Assembly: GCA_037903475.1 (NCBI GenBank)
Contig: JBAJFG010000643.1
Location: 2,914,001 to 2,978,000 of the forward strand
Reading direction: 5' to 3'
Source: Ancylostoma caninum
Taxonomy: Eukaryota > Nematoda > Chromadorea > Rhabditida > Ancylostomatidae
Length of the DNA stretch: 64,000 bases
The translations under genes and the position numbers were made by a program. Shown here one piece after another: positions 10,901 through 21,204 of the stretch; within the stretch, counting starts at the first letter, position 1; each line of letters begins with the position of its first letter. Below the pieces are notes generated by a model. The model did no database searches and was not told where the DNA came from. It saw nothing but the letters and a program-made list of their open reading frames with translations.

Positions 10901-11987
10901 ATTAGAGGATTAGAGAGTGTTAACCGAACTGCTCTCAACATTGACAGCTTTCATTCAGGCCAACCCCGCTAATGCTAACGACACTGCTAAGGAACCCGCA
11001 GCACCGAAACCAACGACCTCAATGGCTCCAAACAAACCAGCACTTACTAAACCGGTCACGTCTAACGCCGCTAATCCAACGGTGTCCTCGACGGCGAAGG
11101 AGAAAAAGAAAGAAAACGCAGCGGAAAATCCTGAAAAAGCTCCTGAGAAAAAGGCAGTAGTTCCCAAAAAGAAGGAAGTCAACCCGAGTGCTCCAGAGAA
11201 AGTTCCTGAGAAGAAGCCGACAGTCCCATTGAAGAAGATAGCAAATGCCGACACTCCGGAGAAAATCCCCGAGAAAAAGCCAATCGTTACGAAAAAGAAA
11301 ACGGACGAGTCTCCGCCTGTAACTCCCAAGGAAAAGCAGATCTCAAGCAAAATAGCCGCCTTGGCCAGGAGAATATCCGATGCCGACGAGAGCCCCACAC
11401 CCGTTATCCGAATAAACGTACCCGTCAAAAGAGGTGGTCCCGTACCTACCAAGAAGCCTGCGCCGCCTCCTGAACGGAAGACGGTGGAGAACGCAAAGGA
11501 GGAGACGAAGCCGTTGAAACCCGTCGAGAAGAAACCCGTGGTGGAATCAAGGGTTCAAGCGATGAAAAATCGTCTGCTGAAAAATGAAGCGGCTCCAGCA
11601 AACACTTTGGGTAAGAAAATTCCCGCTCCACTCAAGCAGACGAAGCCTATCAGTGAGGCAAATGGTGTTTTACCTGCGGAGAAGAAACCGAGGTTAAGCG
11701 AGGTGAAGAAGGAGCCGTCAGAGGACTCGATCACCAAAGACAAAGAGGCGGAAAACGAGGTGGAAAAACCCAAGGCGTCTCCACCAGCAAAGAAACCCGC
11801 GAAGAAAATCGTAAGGAAGAAGCCCGACTCACTCCCGAAGCCCCTTTCCGATGCAGAACGGGCAAAAGCTGAGAGCGAGCTGTCTCCCGACAAGGAGGAG
11901 GCGGAGAAAACTGCCAAAACGCCACCCAAACCGCCACCAAAACCCACCATCGCGCCCCCTGTGACTCCGCGGAAGAGGATCGGTTGA
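4953..11987 (+). CDS. Tropomodulin-family actin pointed-end capping protein with long basic tail
   Basis: Tropomodulins cap the slow-growing ends of actin filaments together with tropomyosin, in sarcomeres and the cell cortex. Nine exons join in phase: 4953-5088, 5566-5768, 5857-5964, 8114-8257, 9574-9645, 9950-10022, 10126-10196, 10401-10469 and 10959-11987, giving 634 residues. Residues 1-113 form an acidic N-terminal part (helix near VDQCIQKLMDNDTGLKEVNL). Residues 114-260 are the leucine-rich-repeat domain, recognisable by RTPIPQIRRLIEAL, LKKLNLETNYLSGDF and GRHKVENATL, which align with vertebrate tropomodulin blocks. Residues 270-634 are a Lys/Pro/Ala/Glu-rich tail with repeated PEKxPEKK motifs, mostly in one 1,029-bp exon; most family members lack it. 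Start: the ATG directly follows a CCTCCAG acceptor-like site, cis or trans. The exon 6 donor (A|GTATGG) was chosen because it keeps phase. Intron 3 carries a 1.48-kb transposon. Nematodes have more than one tropomodulin (unc-94/tmd-1, tmd-2); which this is cannot be told here. Confidence 0.9.
6229..6466. mobile_element. 238-bp palindromic MITE nested in the larger element
   Basis: It starts AGGGCAATTTACACT and ends AGTATAAATTGCCCT, with a long palindrome rich in TGCGTGCG/CAGTCGC words. The copy of the host element at 37827-39409 lacks it and reads continuously through the site (39221-39230), which shows a 3-bp TTT duplication on insertion. A related copy lies at 32408-32656. A 3-bp duplication fits PIF/Harbinger-like elements, but no transposase is available for proof. 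Confidence 0.85.
6998..7065 (-). repeat. tRNA-like module B in transposon copy 1
   Basis: Read on the - strand this resembles the 5' two thirds of a tRNA: GCCCGGATGGCTCAGTGG (A-box-like D arm), TTAGAGC, a CAGATTGCAATCTG anticodon-arm-like palindrome with GCA in its centre, then CTGGTTCCACTCC, a B-box-like T arm. The acceptor stem does not close, so it is a tRNA-derived module and not a functional tRNA gene. Confidence 0.6.
7137..7213 (-). repeat. tRNA-like module A in transposon copy 1
   Basis: On the - strand it has ATAGCTCAGTGGGTTGAGC, a good D arm, followed about 30 bases later by CAGGGGATCGAATCCTG, a good T arm with its loop. The bases before and after do not pair as an acceptor stem. 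This is a tRNA pseudogene or SINE-like module. Confidence 0.6.
7321..7337 (-). repeat. Telomere-type TTAGGC run inside transposon copy 1
   Basis: GCCTAAGCCTAAGCCTT contains about two and a half units of the nematode telomere repeat read on the - strand. The equivalent position in the second copy (37938-37957) has the same run. Confidence 0.7.
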
Positions 11988-12610
11988 ACCGCAGCACAAT
12001 GTCCGTCGTTCTTCGCAATGCGTGTATCATGAATGCTTGTGAGATTACGTCCTGGGTCACACATGCAATCAAAGCCAGTTTTTTTTACCGTTTTCATTGT
12101 AGTTACCGTACATCTTACTGTACATACTATCGTTTTTGTACATCCATGTTTGATAATATATTGTTGTATAAGAAAAAACTAAATTTTCTATGGAATATGG
12201 GAACGCAGCGGTGATTTTGTGGATTTTGTGGATCTTCTGACGATGTCAGGGAACCAGAACGCATTTCTAACATTCTCGTGCTTCAAACACTATCTCTAAG
12301 TACTTATACGGTATGGTTACTCACTCCAGTAAATATACCCTGAACAGTAAACCTCCTAACATTGTCCAAAGCTCAAAAAGGTTACGCTTTCCGCTATACA
12401 GATATAATTTCCTCAGTTTTTAATGAGGAAAGGCTTACCTATCTTCTGAAGTCAGATTCAGAAGGCTACTCTGCCTAATCAACCAGCCTCTCACCCTTTA
12501 AAACCCACAACCTCTTCTAATTCTCGTGTCTGGCTATCAAATCAACACACACAATCATTGACAGCGAGTGTGGCTTCCAGATTTTTTACCGTTGATTTTG
12601 CCGAATTCAG

Positions 12611-12715
12611 GAAGAGGGTAAAAAGGTATCCATCGACCAGCCAATGGCCGTCTACAAACTTCGACGCCGAACAACAAAGGATGCCGCGAAAACGAACAAA
12701 AAAGACATGGCATAG
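12611..12715 (+). CDS. Candidate alternative terminal exon
   Basis: A strong acceptor (GAATTCAG) at 12603-12610 opens a frame of 34 codons that begins EEGKKVSIDQPM and ends NKKDMA before TAG at 12713-12715. The composition (Lys/Arg-rich) looks like coding sequence. The acceptor is in phase 0, as is the donor of tropomodulin exon 8 (10469), so it could replace the long tail exon in a shorter isoform. It could instead belong to an unrelated gene. After the stop, another frame stays open to a perfect donor (GTAAGT at 12775), which suggests either a second transcript or a small indel. No transcript evidence is available, so the link is inference. Confidence 0.35.
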   Translation, partial: EEGKKVSIDQPMAVYKLRRRTTKDAAKTNKKDMA

Positions 12716-13125
12716 GTGGCAGAGGCGCCAGTTCCGTACTTAAATCGCCTTCCATGGAAATGCTTTCTCCGCTAGTAAGTCGTTAAGGTCCTTAAGAAGT
12801 ATGTGTGTATATGATTGTAATATGTGGGATTAGCGAAACTATTGTAATTTCAAGTGACTACACATAGTCTCCATATCATTACGGTTCGACTATTCCATAA
12901 CTTATTTCCTGATGATGATATTAAAGTCTTTGTCCGTTTTGGAAACTGATGTGGAGTACAAATTCTCGTTTAACGTCGAATTCCTTCTTCATCGCATTGC
13001 CAGTTGCCCGACACTGAATAAACTCGTCCGCTTGTATACTTTATTACAAACCCGCATGAGAGGAGAAAAATGATTAAGAAAAACGAAAAATTAATCACAT
13101 TAATTAATTGAATTACAGAATATTA

Positions 13126-14775
13126 TCACAGCAAGTTAGCGAAAGCAGCCTTCTCGATGTCCCAGTGAGACCTGGAAAAGTGATGAATAAACTTATAGAA
13201 TAAGCAGAAATGATGATTGGATTTTCCAGAGGAAAATATGTAAGTAGCCTAGATCTCTGGATTTTTGTGTTCCTCCAAAATTGCATAAAAACTAAAAAAG
13301 AGAAATCTCTGGCTTCGAAACGAGGTGCTCTTTCTTCAAGTAAGTTCTAAATGCAACATCAAGTATCATTTTAATATTTCAAATACAACATCAAGTGTCA
13401 GTTTGAAATCAGATAATATAATAACCAAATATACAAGTTTAATTTCGTATTAGTTATAATATATAGTATGTAATATCAAGTAAATGACCCTTAAAAGACA
13501 ATATAATTTCGATGTAATAAACATAAATATTTGTTTCATCAAACTATGTGGGAATCAAATTTACAAATAATACAAATCATAGAACGACCTTGTATCAAAA
13601 ATACGAGATATGTATCTATGTGGATTATCGTTCTTTTTTGATTGCTACATATTTTTTATCTCATAAATCCTGAATTTGTTACTCTTCTACTGTATGAGAT
13701 CTGTTTTTGCTTTCTTTTTATTTGATTCTTAGAGTATTTGTTCACCAATCCTGGATAATATGTGCTAAAGTAATTATTATACTCACCAGCAGTGGCGGAC
13801 ACAGGGGCGGGTGCCGCAACCCGAGAATGGGTCGCCGATTTTTTCAAATTACCTCATTAAACAGATAAAAGTATTGTATAAGCTTTCTTTATTATTTGTC
13901 TTCATTATTACTGAAATATTTACTATTATTGTTTTATATCAAAATTAATTCACTAGTACTTTTATTATTACATCCATCTGGGTCCACGGAGTGGCGGAGT
14001 TGCCACTATATTCCCACGCCCCTCTCCCCTTGCTAGCAACTCCTGCTTCAGGCCCTGCTTACTAGGGACCAATTAAAAACTTGGAAGACCAAGTCAAATG
14101 TAAGGTTTTTCACATTTTTTTTTCCAGAAAAAATCTCAACTTCTACGCTTCTCTGGCACCACTATTGCTATTACTTCAGAGGCACGATAGAAGTCTTTCT
14201 GCAATGAGGTTGAGTGAGAAAGGGTATGACCTCATCCGTTAGTGCTGCTCCGGGAAAGGGGGGGGGGGGTGGGAAGGTGATTGGTACCTTCACAGATAAA
14301 CCTTTTTTTTGAATATATTCCTGCTTGTTTGAAAAAAAAATTTCCGGGAACAAGACTTGTGCTCTAATACCATCCCCACCCCCCACCCTCCGTCGAACGT
14401 TCACGAATATGGACACGGTTGTTTTACTTATCGATTTAACAGTCTCAGCAAATACGTACAATAAAAAAGAAAGTACATATAAGAGGGAGAGATATCTATT
14501 TACAACATCTTCTCCTCTCTAGTAATTGATCACATTCAAAACAAATAAGTAAACAAGTAAAATTAAGAGCTATTTAGAAGCACTAACCTCCCTTTTGATA
14601 CTGGAGGAGCCACAGTTGCGGAGTATTTTGTGTCCATTGAATATCGCTGGACCAATATCAAGCAGTAGACGATCAGCCACAACACTACAGCCATGACTAA
14701 TACGAATACCATCTCATAGGCTCCCATCCTCAACGTGTGCACCAGCGCATTAGGGCGCTTCGTACATAATCTCAA
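13126..14775 (-). CDS. Small single-pass membrane protein
   Basis: Two exons on the - strand join in phase: 14775-14588 (donor AG|GTTAGTG) and 13171-13126 (acceptor TTTTCCAG), ending with TGA. The product is 77 residues from the first ATG, or 61 from the ATG at 14727, which directly precedes GAYEMV and is the likelier start. A strongly hydrophobic segment, MVFVLVMAVVLWLIVYCLIL, is followed by a polar tail with a Pro-rich VAPPVSKG stretch and the end SHWDIEKAAFANLL. The most likely topology is a single helix near the N-terminus. I do not recognise the family. The phase match between an exon ending after two codon bases and a last exon supplying one, with an immediate plausible C-terminus, is the main support. 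The 1.4-kb intron contains a decayed hAT-like repeat. Confidence 0.55.
13790..14040. repeat. Decayed hAT-like repeat
   Basis: The left end CAGTGGCGGACACAGGGG is typical of hAT terminal repeats and resembles the right end of the complete element at 57059-57330. GTTGCCACTATATTCCCACG-like sequence near 14000 may be the decayed other side. No target duplication remains. It lies in the intron of the small membrane protein gene. Confidence 0.45.
14258..14269. repeat. 12-base G homopolymer
   Basis: An uninterrupted run of 12 G inside a G-rich segment, with C-rich sequence (CCACCCCCCACCC) about 110 bp downstream, giving a weak inverted pair. Confidence 0.8.
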
Positions 14776-14791
14776 AAGAAATCGTTATAAA

Positions 14792-14858
14792 ATGAGCAAC
14801 TGGCGTGCAGAGCTGAGACGATCGAGTAGTCGGACAGGTTCCAAGGAATTTAGCCAGA
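14792..14858 (+). CDS. Candidate first exon, gene not completed
   Basis: An ATG opens 22 codons starting MSNWRAELRRSSSRTGSKEF, then runs into GTGAGTAG, a good donor. It is divergent from the small membrane protein gene, with only 16 bp between the two outermost start codons. I could not find a downstream exon in phase: joining directly to the exon at 16594 gives a stop after a few codons. It may be an orphan exon, a gene with an unrecognised middle exon, or chance. Confidence 0.3.
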
Positions 14859-16593
14859 GTGAGTAGACACTAAAAGCTTTGCCCAACAGCTGCCCTAGGC
14901 CATAAAGTTATAATGAAAGTGGTGTTCGGAACGAAGAAAAGCTCTTAAACCTCCTAGAAATGTCTGATTTTTTACTTGTAAATCCAGCTGTAAACACACA
15001 AGTCAGTCGTTAGCAGCAGCTTGCATGTGCACATATTCTGCAAGCGTTCTGCCACTTAAACAGGACTCAGCCATTTATACACACCTACGTAAACTCATCG
15101 TTTCTCAATTGATACCACTCCCACCATTTCTGAGCGGGTGGACCTACTGTTTAACAAGCAGTAGATAGGGCAAAATAACAGGTACACTGAGAAGTTTATA
15201 AAGTTCATGAATTAATAATTCCAAACATTTTAAATATCTCAATAACTGATTTTGATTTTGAACGCGAGATTTCCAGTTTTACTTCGACTTAAATTTTTAC
15301 TCTAATTTTTTTTTTCTAAGAAATTTCTTCAAATTCAAAAAATCCTTCAAAGCTTTAAATTTGTAAAACGGTAGTTAAATTGACTGAATCTGAAATGACA
15401 AAAACTGCGGATCCTTCCTTATTTTCCCTATGGACCTACACTTTCCTCTATGCGAAAGCCCCACCCCAAGCGTTCTTTTTTTGTAACTTCTTATCGCGTC
15501 AGGTAATTTTAGCCAAGTATGTATGTACGTACTATCTGTCAGCTGTTCAATACTAAGAGCTTCTCGAAAATAACGTTTCCTGCGGGAAAATCTTTCCACA
15601 GAAATAAAGCTGGAGACATTAGTCAGAGGTTGGACACTTAGACGCAATTACGGATACCTAGACTTTACTATATTATTTAACAGCTTTTGCCACTAAATTG
15701 ACCGTTGTTCACAACAAAATTTACGATCCGTTTCAAAAATTTGTGTGCTAAAAAATAAAAGCCAACAAAACGACCAAATCTGAGTAAATAGCGAGATTTC
15801 CACATCATAAGGTGATCGTTACCCTTTGATATTCTACAGATCAAGCTTCGAATGAAACTGATTCTGTTAAGAAGACATATTGTATAGAGTAGACTTCTCT
15901 ACAACGTCTCCAATAGCGAAGACCTAGTAGCTACGAAAAGCGTGAACTTGGTGACCACTGGCATCAAGAAATCTTGCAGTTGCGTTATTTAATTACTACG
16001 ACTTTGAGTTAATGAGGAAGATGATGAACAGCGAAATAGTGCTGGAACGGGGGAGGGCCGGTGAAATGGACCCCGGAGCAAATATAACCTCCGTTCCGAA
16101 TTCTTTCGTAGCATTACGAAGAGGTGGTGTCGTGTCATTTTAACAAGAAGACATTTTGGATAACCAGAGGTTCCTTTCTACACACAACTTCCGGGGAAAC
16201 TTTTAACCTAGAAGAATGTCTCGGCTTGGGTCCATGAAAAGACAGCCAAGCGAATCAAGGATGGTTAACGTTACTAAATACACTTTAAACAACTTGGTGT
16301 AGAAGCCGCCTCTTTAGTATATTAAAAAAAGTAATTCTGGCTTAACTGACTCGATAGCGTGCTGTTTATTGAAAGGATTGGTACAGGGAGCACTGTCAAG
16401 TTTTGTGTTGGTCTACGTTTTATTCCTTTGTGCTTCACTGGCGCATCCTTGAGTGCATTAAATAAATATAAAAATAAATATAAATATGGTACATAATTCT
16501 AGTAGACATAGGACGTGAAATTTGGTTCGCCAGTCTGGCCCGGTTTGGGCTTGAGCTCATGAATACTAGTTCTGATGGGCTTCTCATTTCTAG
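14859..16593. other. Stretch without recognised genes
   Basis: AT-rich sequence that could be intron if the exons at 14792 and 16594 belong to one or two transcripts. I see no repeat, RNA gene or convincing exon in it. Confidence 0.4.
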
Positions 16594-16719
16594 GAAACAA
16601 GCAAGGGCTACGAGTATGAATTTATCCAGAAAGGTGGAGAGTCATCGTTTCCGAATAGAAAATACAGCGCCTCTTACGACGTAGAACCCAACGACGCGTC
16701 AAATTACACCATTCGCTGA
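16594..16719 (+). CDS. Orphan terminal exon
   Basis: After a TTTCTAG acceptor the frame reads 41 codons, starting ETSKGYEYEFIQKGG and ending DASNYTIR before TGA. The composition (many Tyr, Ser and acidic residues) looks like a genuine C-terminus. It is in phase 0. It would join in phase to the open frame that ends at the GTAAGT donor at 12775 (residues SPSMEMLSPL), which could make a short transcript running from 12.7 kb to 16.7 kb. The family is unknown. Confidence 0.45.
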   Translation, partial: ETSKGYEYEFIQKGGESSFPNRKYSASYDVEPNDASNYTIR

Positions 16720-18069
16720 ACCACTTGCCGTGTTGGGATCGACCTCCTGTCGCTTTGATGCATGAGTGTGCCCCTAGTTTATTACTACGAAACATCTATT
16801 CGCCAATTTTCTGGAGGAAGGTTGTAAATTGACAGCTCGTTCCATCAATGGATACACTAGCAATCTTATGGACGTGACGCCAAGGGACAACGATTTGCTG
16901 TTTTTAAAGCCAGTAAGCCTCATGTGAGGATGAGTGCTGCCTAAAATACATTTGACAATAATGAGATGTGGCATGTTTTCACTTCACACCAGGTTCATTT
17001 CGCCTGTTGCAGAGTTATTTGAAAGGAGCCAAACCTTTAAATTTTAGGCTAATACTTTTTCTGAAGGTCCTTACAACTTACTGCAAGCATAGACATTCAA
17101 AGAAAAAATGAAAATAGCATGAGTTAGGAGGAAGAAAAATGCATACGTGGATGAATCTACTGGTAAGGGCCATTCATAACTAAGCTTACTCATTGTGAGC
17201 TCGGTGATTCCTCACAGTTCACCCAAAACTTGCTATCCATTGAGAAGTTTACCCTATGTACTCTGGGTCAAACGTCAGCTACTGCAAGTATAACCAATCA
17301 AAAAAAAAAACTGGTTATGGTATGATTCGCCTAGAATTCAGTGAACATGAGTTATGATTTTGCCTTAATTTTCCATGACGATTCCAGCCATGAGTGGGGC
17401 TTCCTTGATTTTTTTTTCATGTTGGGAGGTAGATTAACTCAAAAATAATTCATTGAAAATTTTGGAAATTCAATTGACCGATGCCCATTCAAATTTGGGA
17501 ATGATTCTAAGTATTCGTTGGTGTCGTCAGGATAATTATCGAATAGTCAAAGATTCGATGCTTTTTTCATCCTTACATTCTGTTGCTGTGGTATTCCAGT
17601 ATTTGTTCATTTTAACACGCTGGTTAAGAAACACTAGAAAATTTTAGTGATATTCTGAACACAGCATTGAAAAATACGAGTAAAAATGTAGGTACAGTCA
17701 AGCAGCTAGCTCCAACAAGGTTGAAAAACTATAATGTTATGGTTACTTTACATGTAGATATCTAAATATTCAAGAATCTTCACATCAGTTCCCCATACAA
17801 TGTAACCTTACTACTTTTATTTCTTGATATTTATTGAAGATGGAAAGGATGTTCAAAGGATCGATCAGCAATGAAGAGGACAACCTCCACCCAATTGCTG
17901 AATACGAAACAGCTGTGTACTATGGAGCAATTATACAAAACACATTAATAAGATGCAACAGAGCATGTTGATAGAGCAAGGATGAGCTGCTGGGGAGCCC
18001 TGGAGCCATTCTGGGACGGTGAAGCCTCGGCCGTTGCCTATGGATGTTAAGCGCATTATGTCTAATACG

Positions 18070-18150
18070 ATAATTCGATTCGCTTCACTGGGACACATTC
18101 TATGCCGCATCTCCTGCGATATGTCACCGAAGCGCTTATCGTCTGGGACG
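18070..18150 (+). pseudogene. LINE reverse transcriptase relic (tentative)
   Basis: The + strand reads IRFASLGHILCRISCDMSPKRL, which resembles the conserved R(W/F)xGHxxRR block just after the polymerase domain of many nematode non-LTR retrotransposons. The surrounding frames are broken by stops. The match is short, so this is tentative. Confidence 0.25.
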
Positions 18151-20798
18151 TGAGCAGAGCACGGGATCTAAGTGGGACGCTATAGTACTTGCTTAGTGGG
18201 GAAAAAGCGCTTAGTAGAGAAATAAACAAATGTTTTGGTTGATTTTGTGAGCTTCAGGCGAGGTTGGCAATTTTGTAGTTTATTTTGGCTTACTTTCCGG
18301 CAAATATCAGCCTTCAGAGCCTGAATAGGGCGACTCGATCAGCTAAGCATCCGGTCAAACCTCTACAGAGCCACGCAAACCAAACTCTAAACTTGTCTTT
18401 CAATCACGGAGCAAGCTGCGGGACTAAACGCTCACCACTTTGCTGAGGTATTTGACGATGCTAGGCTTCTAGCACAAAATGGATGTACTAGTATGCTGTT
18501 GTCCCGAAGTCCCATTCGATATCGACTCTGTTTTCAGCGCAGGTTGGGAACTTCAAGATTTTTTGACGAGCTTTCGGCGCTTAGCGCCTTCTTTAGATCT
18601 TAACAAAATCATACAATATGGAAATGGGGTGGCTGTTTTTACCCACCGAGTTTGCCGGAAAAGAGGGAGTAATGAATTCGTCCCGGGACCACAGTGGGTA
18701 TTTAAGGGTCGTGATACTGTAATCGGTCCTTTGTCGAATTATTACTGTTCCTCTTGCTTTCACGCAATCGACCAAGCAATAAGTCTTAAAGCCTCCACAA
18801 GATCAAAAATGGATAGATGCTATAGGAGCTAGACGTTAGACATTTCAGACCCGCTTCCTTTGCGGGCCTGTAAGGACGGCGATAGCACCGAATTAGGCCA
18901 AATGAATCTGTTCCATCTACCAAACCTGGTTGGTGCAGGACATCAACGCAGTAACAACAGTGCCGAGGTTCAAGGGAAAAAAGACATATGAGCTTTTATA
19001 TAAAGAATAAATATTTCTCAACCACTGCGCAGCGAGAAATACAGAAATGTTGCATTTGACTAATACTGACAGCAGTAAGAAAAGAACAACATTCCCTTCT
19101 CATGCACGAAGAGGTTAAAGTCTCCAAACATGGGACCTTCAATTTCGATTTGAACTGCCTTCTTAAGTTCAATTCGATTCAATTTATTACAAGGATATAC
19201 CATGTAAATCATGAAACAAACATAAAACACGTATAAGCCACCCGCTAAAACTCGGATACCAAAACAAAAAAAGAGCAGACTGCAGACTGAATCATAAAAA
19301 AGGTTACAATTCCTAAAAAAAACTTGACCTAGGAAACCTTGGAATGTTCCCTTAGATATCTGTCAACGATTGTTTTGAACTGTTAAATATTACTGTGAAT
19401 TATGTGGTTTGGATAGCTTAAAGTCGAGCAAAGTCGAGCATCGAGACAGGATAAGAAAGAAAGATTCAATTATGAAGCGTCACCACTTCTTATTAGAGAC
19501 ATTCCAGGAAGAACATATCCATGCAGACTATGCATATTTCTAAAGCACTCTCAAGCATGGATCTTTGGACAACCCCAGACAACCCCTAGAAAAAACCTAG
19601 CTTTAACTGAGCAGAACAGAAAAGGACGGAAATAAGTGAAAAAAAAAAAGATTTTAGAATCAGCAGCAAATTCTGCTGAAACTTAGCTACGCCCCCTCGG
19701 CGTTTTCGTCCAAAAACGGGCGAAGCTTTTGTATGAATAGCCCAGCATTCGCTCTCCAGAAAACGAATTAAGTAGAAATTCTCAAAGGGCGAATAAGTAT
19801 TTCTCGATGTGTTCGCAACCAGCTTCGTTAACTGGATTTAGGATTCAGATGGCGTGCCATTAGAAGCGCGCACGCACCAAATGTGCCCTCTACGCATATT
19901 GGTGGCCAGAAGAGCATCCCCTTACTCTTGTCCATTTTTTTCTGGCTGAACATCGGACCTCGTTCAAGCCCCTTTTGTTTCTCGCCTTTTTAAAGAAGCC
20001 TTGTTGTTCTTCCTCCTTTTTTTGAATACTGCTTAAAATAAAAATTAAGTTGGTGTGCAACTGTGCAGTTCAATAAAACAGCAGAACAGCATCCAGACAT
20101 AGCAGGATTTTTCATCCTTTTTCACCTTTTTTCACCTTTTCATGTAGACAAATGTGTTCAAATTCCACATGTCAAATAGGGTGAATTACACATTTCTCAT
20201 TTATTTCTATTTCATTGCAATGGTCAGCTATGCAATTGTAGTGCTAAAAATATAAGCCGAGAAACGGTAAAGCACTGAGGGACACGAAGAGGCACAAAAT
20301 GTGACAAATTCGCTTGATTCAGAGACCACAGTACCTTTCATTAAATCAACTTCCCAAGTATTTCACTGCAAAAGTGACTACAACCATGCGTTCTAAAAGG
20401 TCTTATGGATCTATAAACGCTGTAATTTGAAAAAGCGCAAAGAATTATTAATAGATTATGAGCAAACAGCAATGAGGACTATAAAAAGAATAAAAAGAAG
20501 GAATTCTTGTTGAATGGAACTGCTGGCTTTCAAAACAGAGAATTTCTCTTGGATTTCGATACTGGACATCGAAGAAGGCATTGTGAATTCCGCAGAACAA
20601 GCCTCGATGCCGTACTTATTCAGTAATTCTCAGTAGCGGATGCGCGTTAGCGATGCCGCATGGGATTTTATATGAACTAGCAGCGATTAGCGCGAAGACA
20701 CGATAGATAGCGTGTAATGAGTGCGTGAGCCACTAGTAGGTGGTTAAAGCGACGTCTAAGTTAGTAATACTGAAAAAAATTCTATTACGGGTTTCTTA

Positions 20799-21204
20799 AA
20801 GGCAGGGGTCCACCTCATTTTCGTAGTTCAGCTAACAGCAGATTCTGCATCGACTCGGCGCGATGGTTCCAACGGTATACATAAATCTCAGAATGGTCTA
20901 TAAACCCGTCTTCCAGGACGGGGTCTGTAACAGTTTGCCAACCCGAGTTGACATGTGAAGCCGTTGATCTTATCGATTGGACACGCCAAGACTCGTTGAC
21001 CGACGCGGCAGCCGTGGCAGGCAGCCAGCACAGCTTGGAGCGATCCGCCTCCGGGCTCCAAATTTTTACCCAGTTCGAGCCTTCCAAAAATGGGGATTTC
21101 GTCGCTTCTGTGCCTGTTGATGTACATCCCAGGGATCAACATGATGAGAAGGTCTAGGATATGTTGGTAAATCCAACAGGCAGAACGAGGTGGCCCTCTG
21201 CCTT
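20799..21204. mobile_element. MITE with AAGGCAG ends
   Basis: The ends AAGGCAGGGGTCCACCTC and GAGGTGGCCCTCTGCCTT are inverted repeats flanked by TA (20797-20798 and 21205-21206). About 400 bp lie between the flanks and no coding capacity is seen. The first seven bases match the ends of the MITEs at 24717-25089 and 32736-33200, suggesting mobilisation by a related transposase. Confidence 0.7.

Noticed and set aside
10955..11452. 165-codon - strand frame with hydrophobic composition
   Set aside because: It is the antisense shadow of the Lys/Glu/Pro-rich tropomodulin tail exon, whose reverse complement is Phe-rich.
11555..12097. 180-codon - strand frame
   Set aside because: Antisense of the same long exon; no start context, domain or splice sites.
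14792..16719. Direct splice of the 14792 exon to the 16594 exon
   Set aside because: The phases do not agree; the joined frame meets a stop within ten codons.
18479..18832. 117-codon + strand frame
   Set aside because: No domain recognised and no exon structure; the antisense strand is also open for 60 codons. It lies in a retroelement-relic area.
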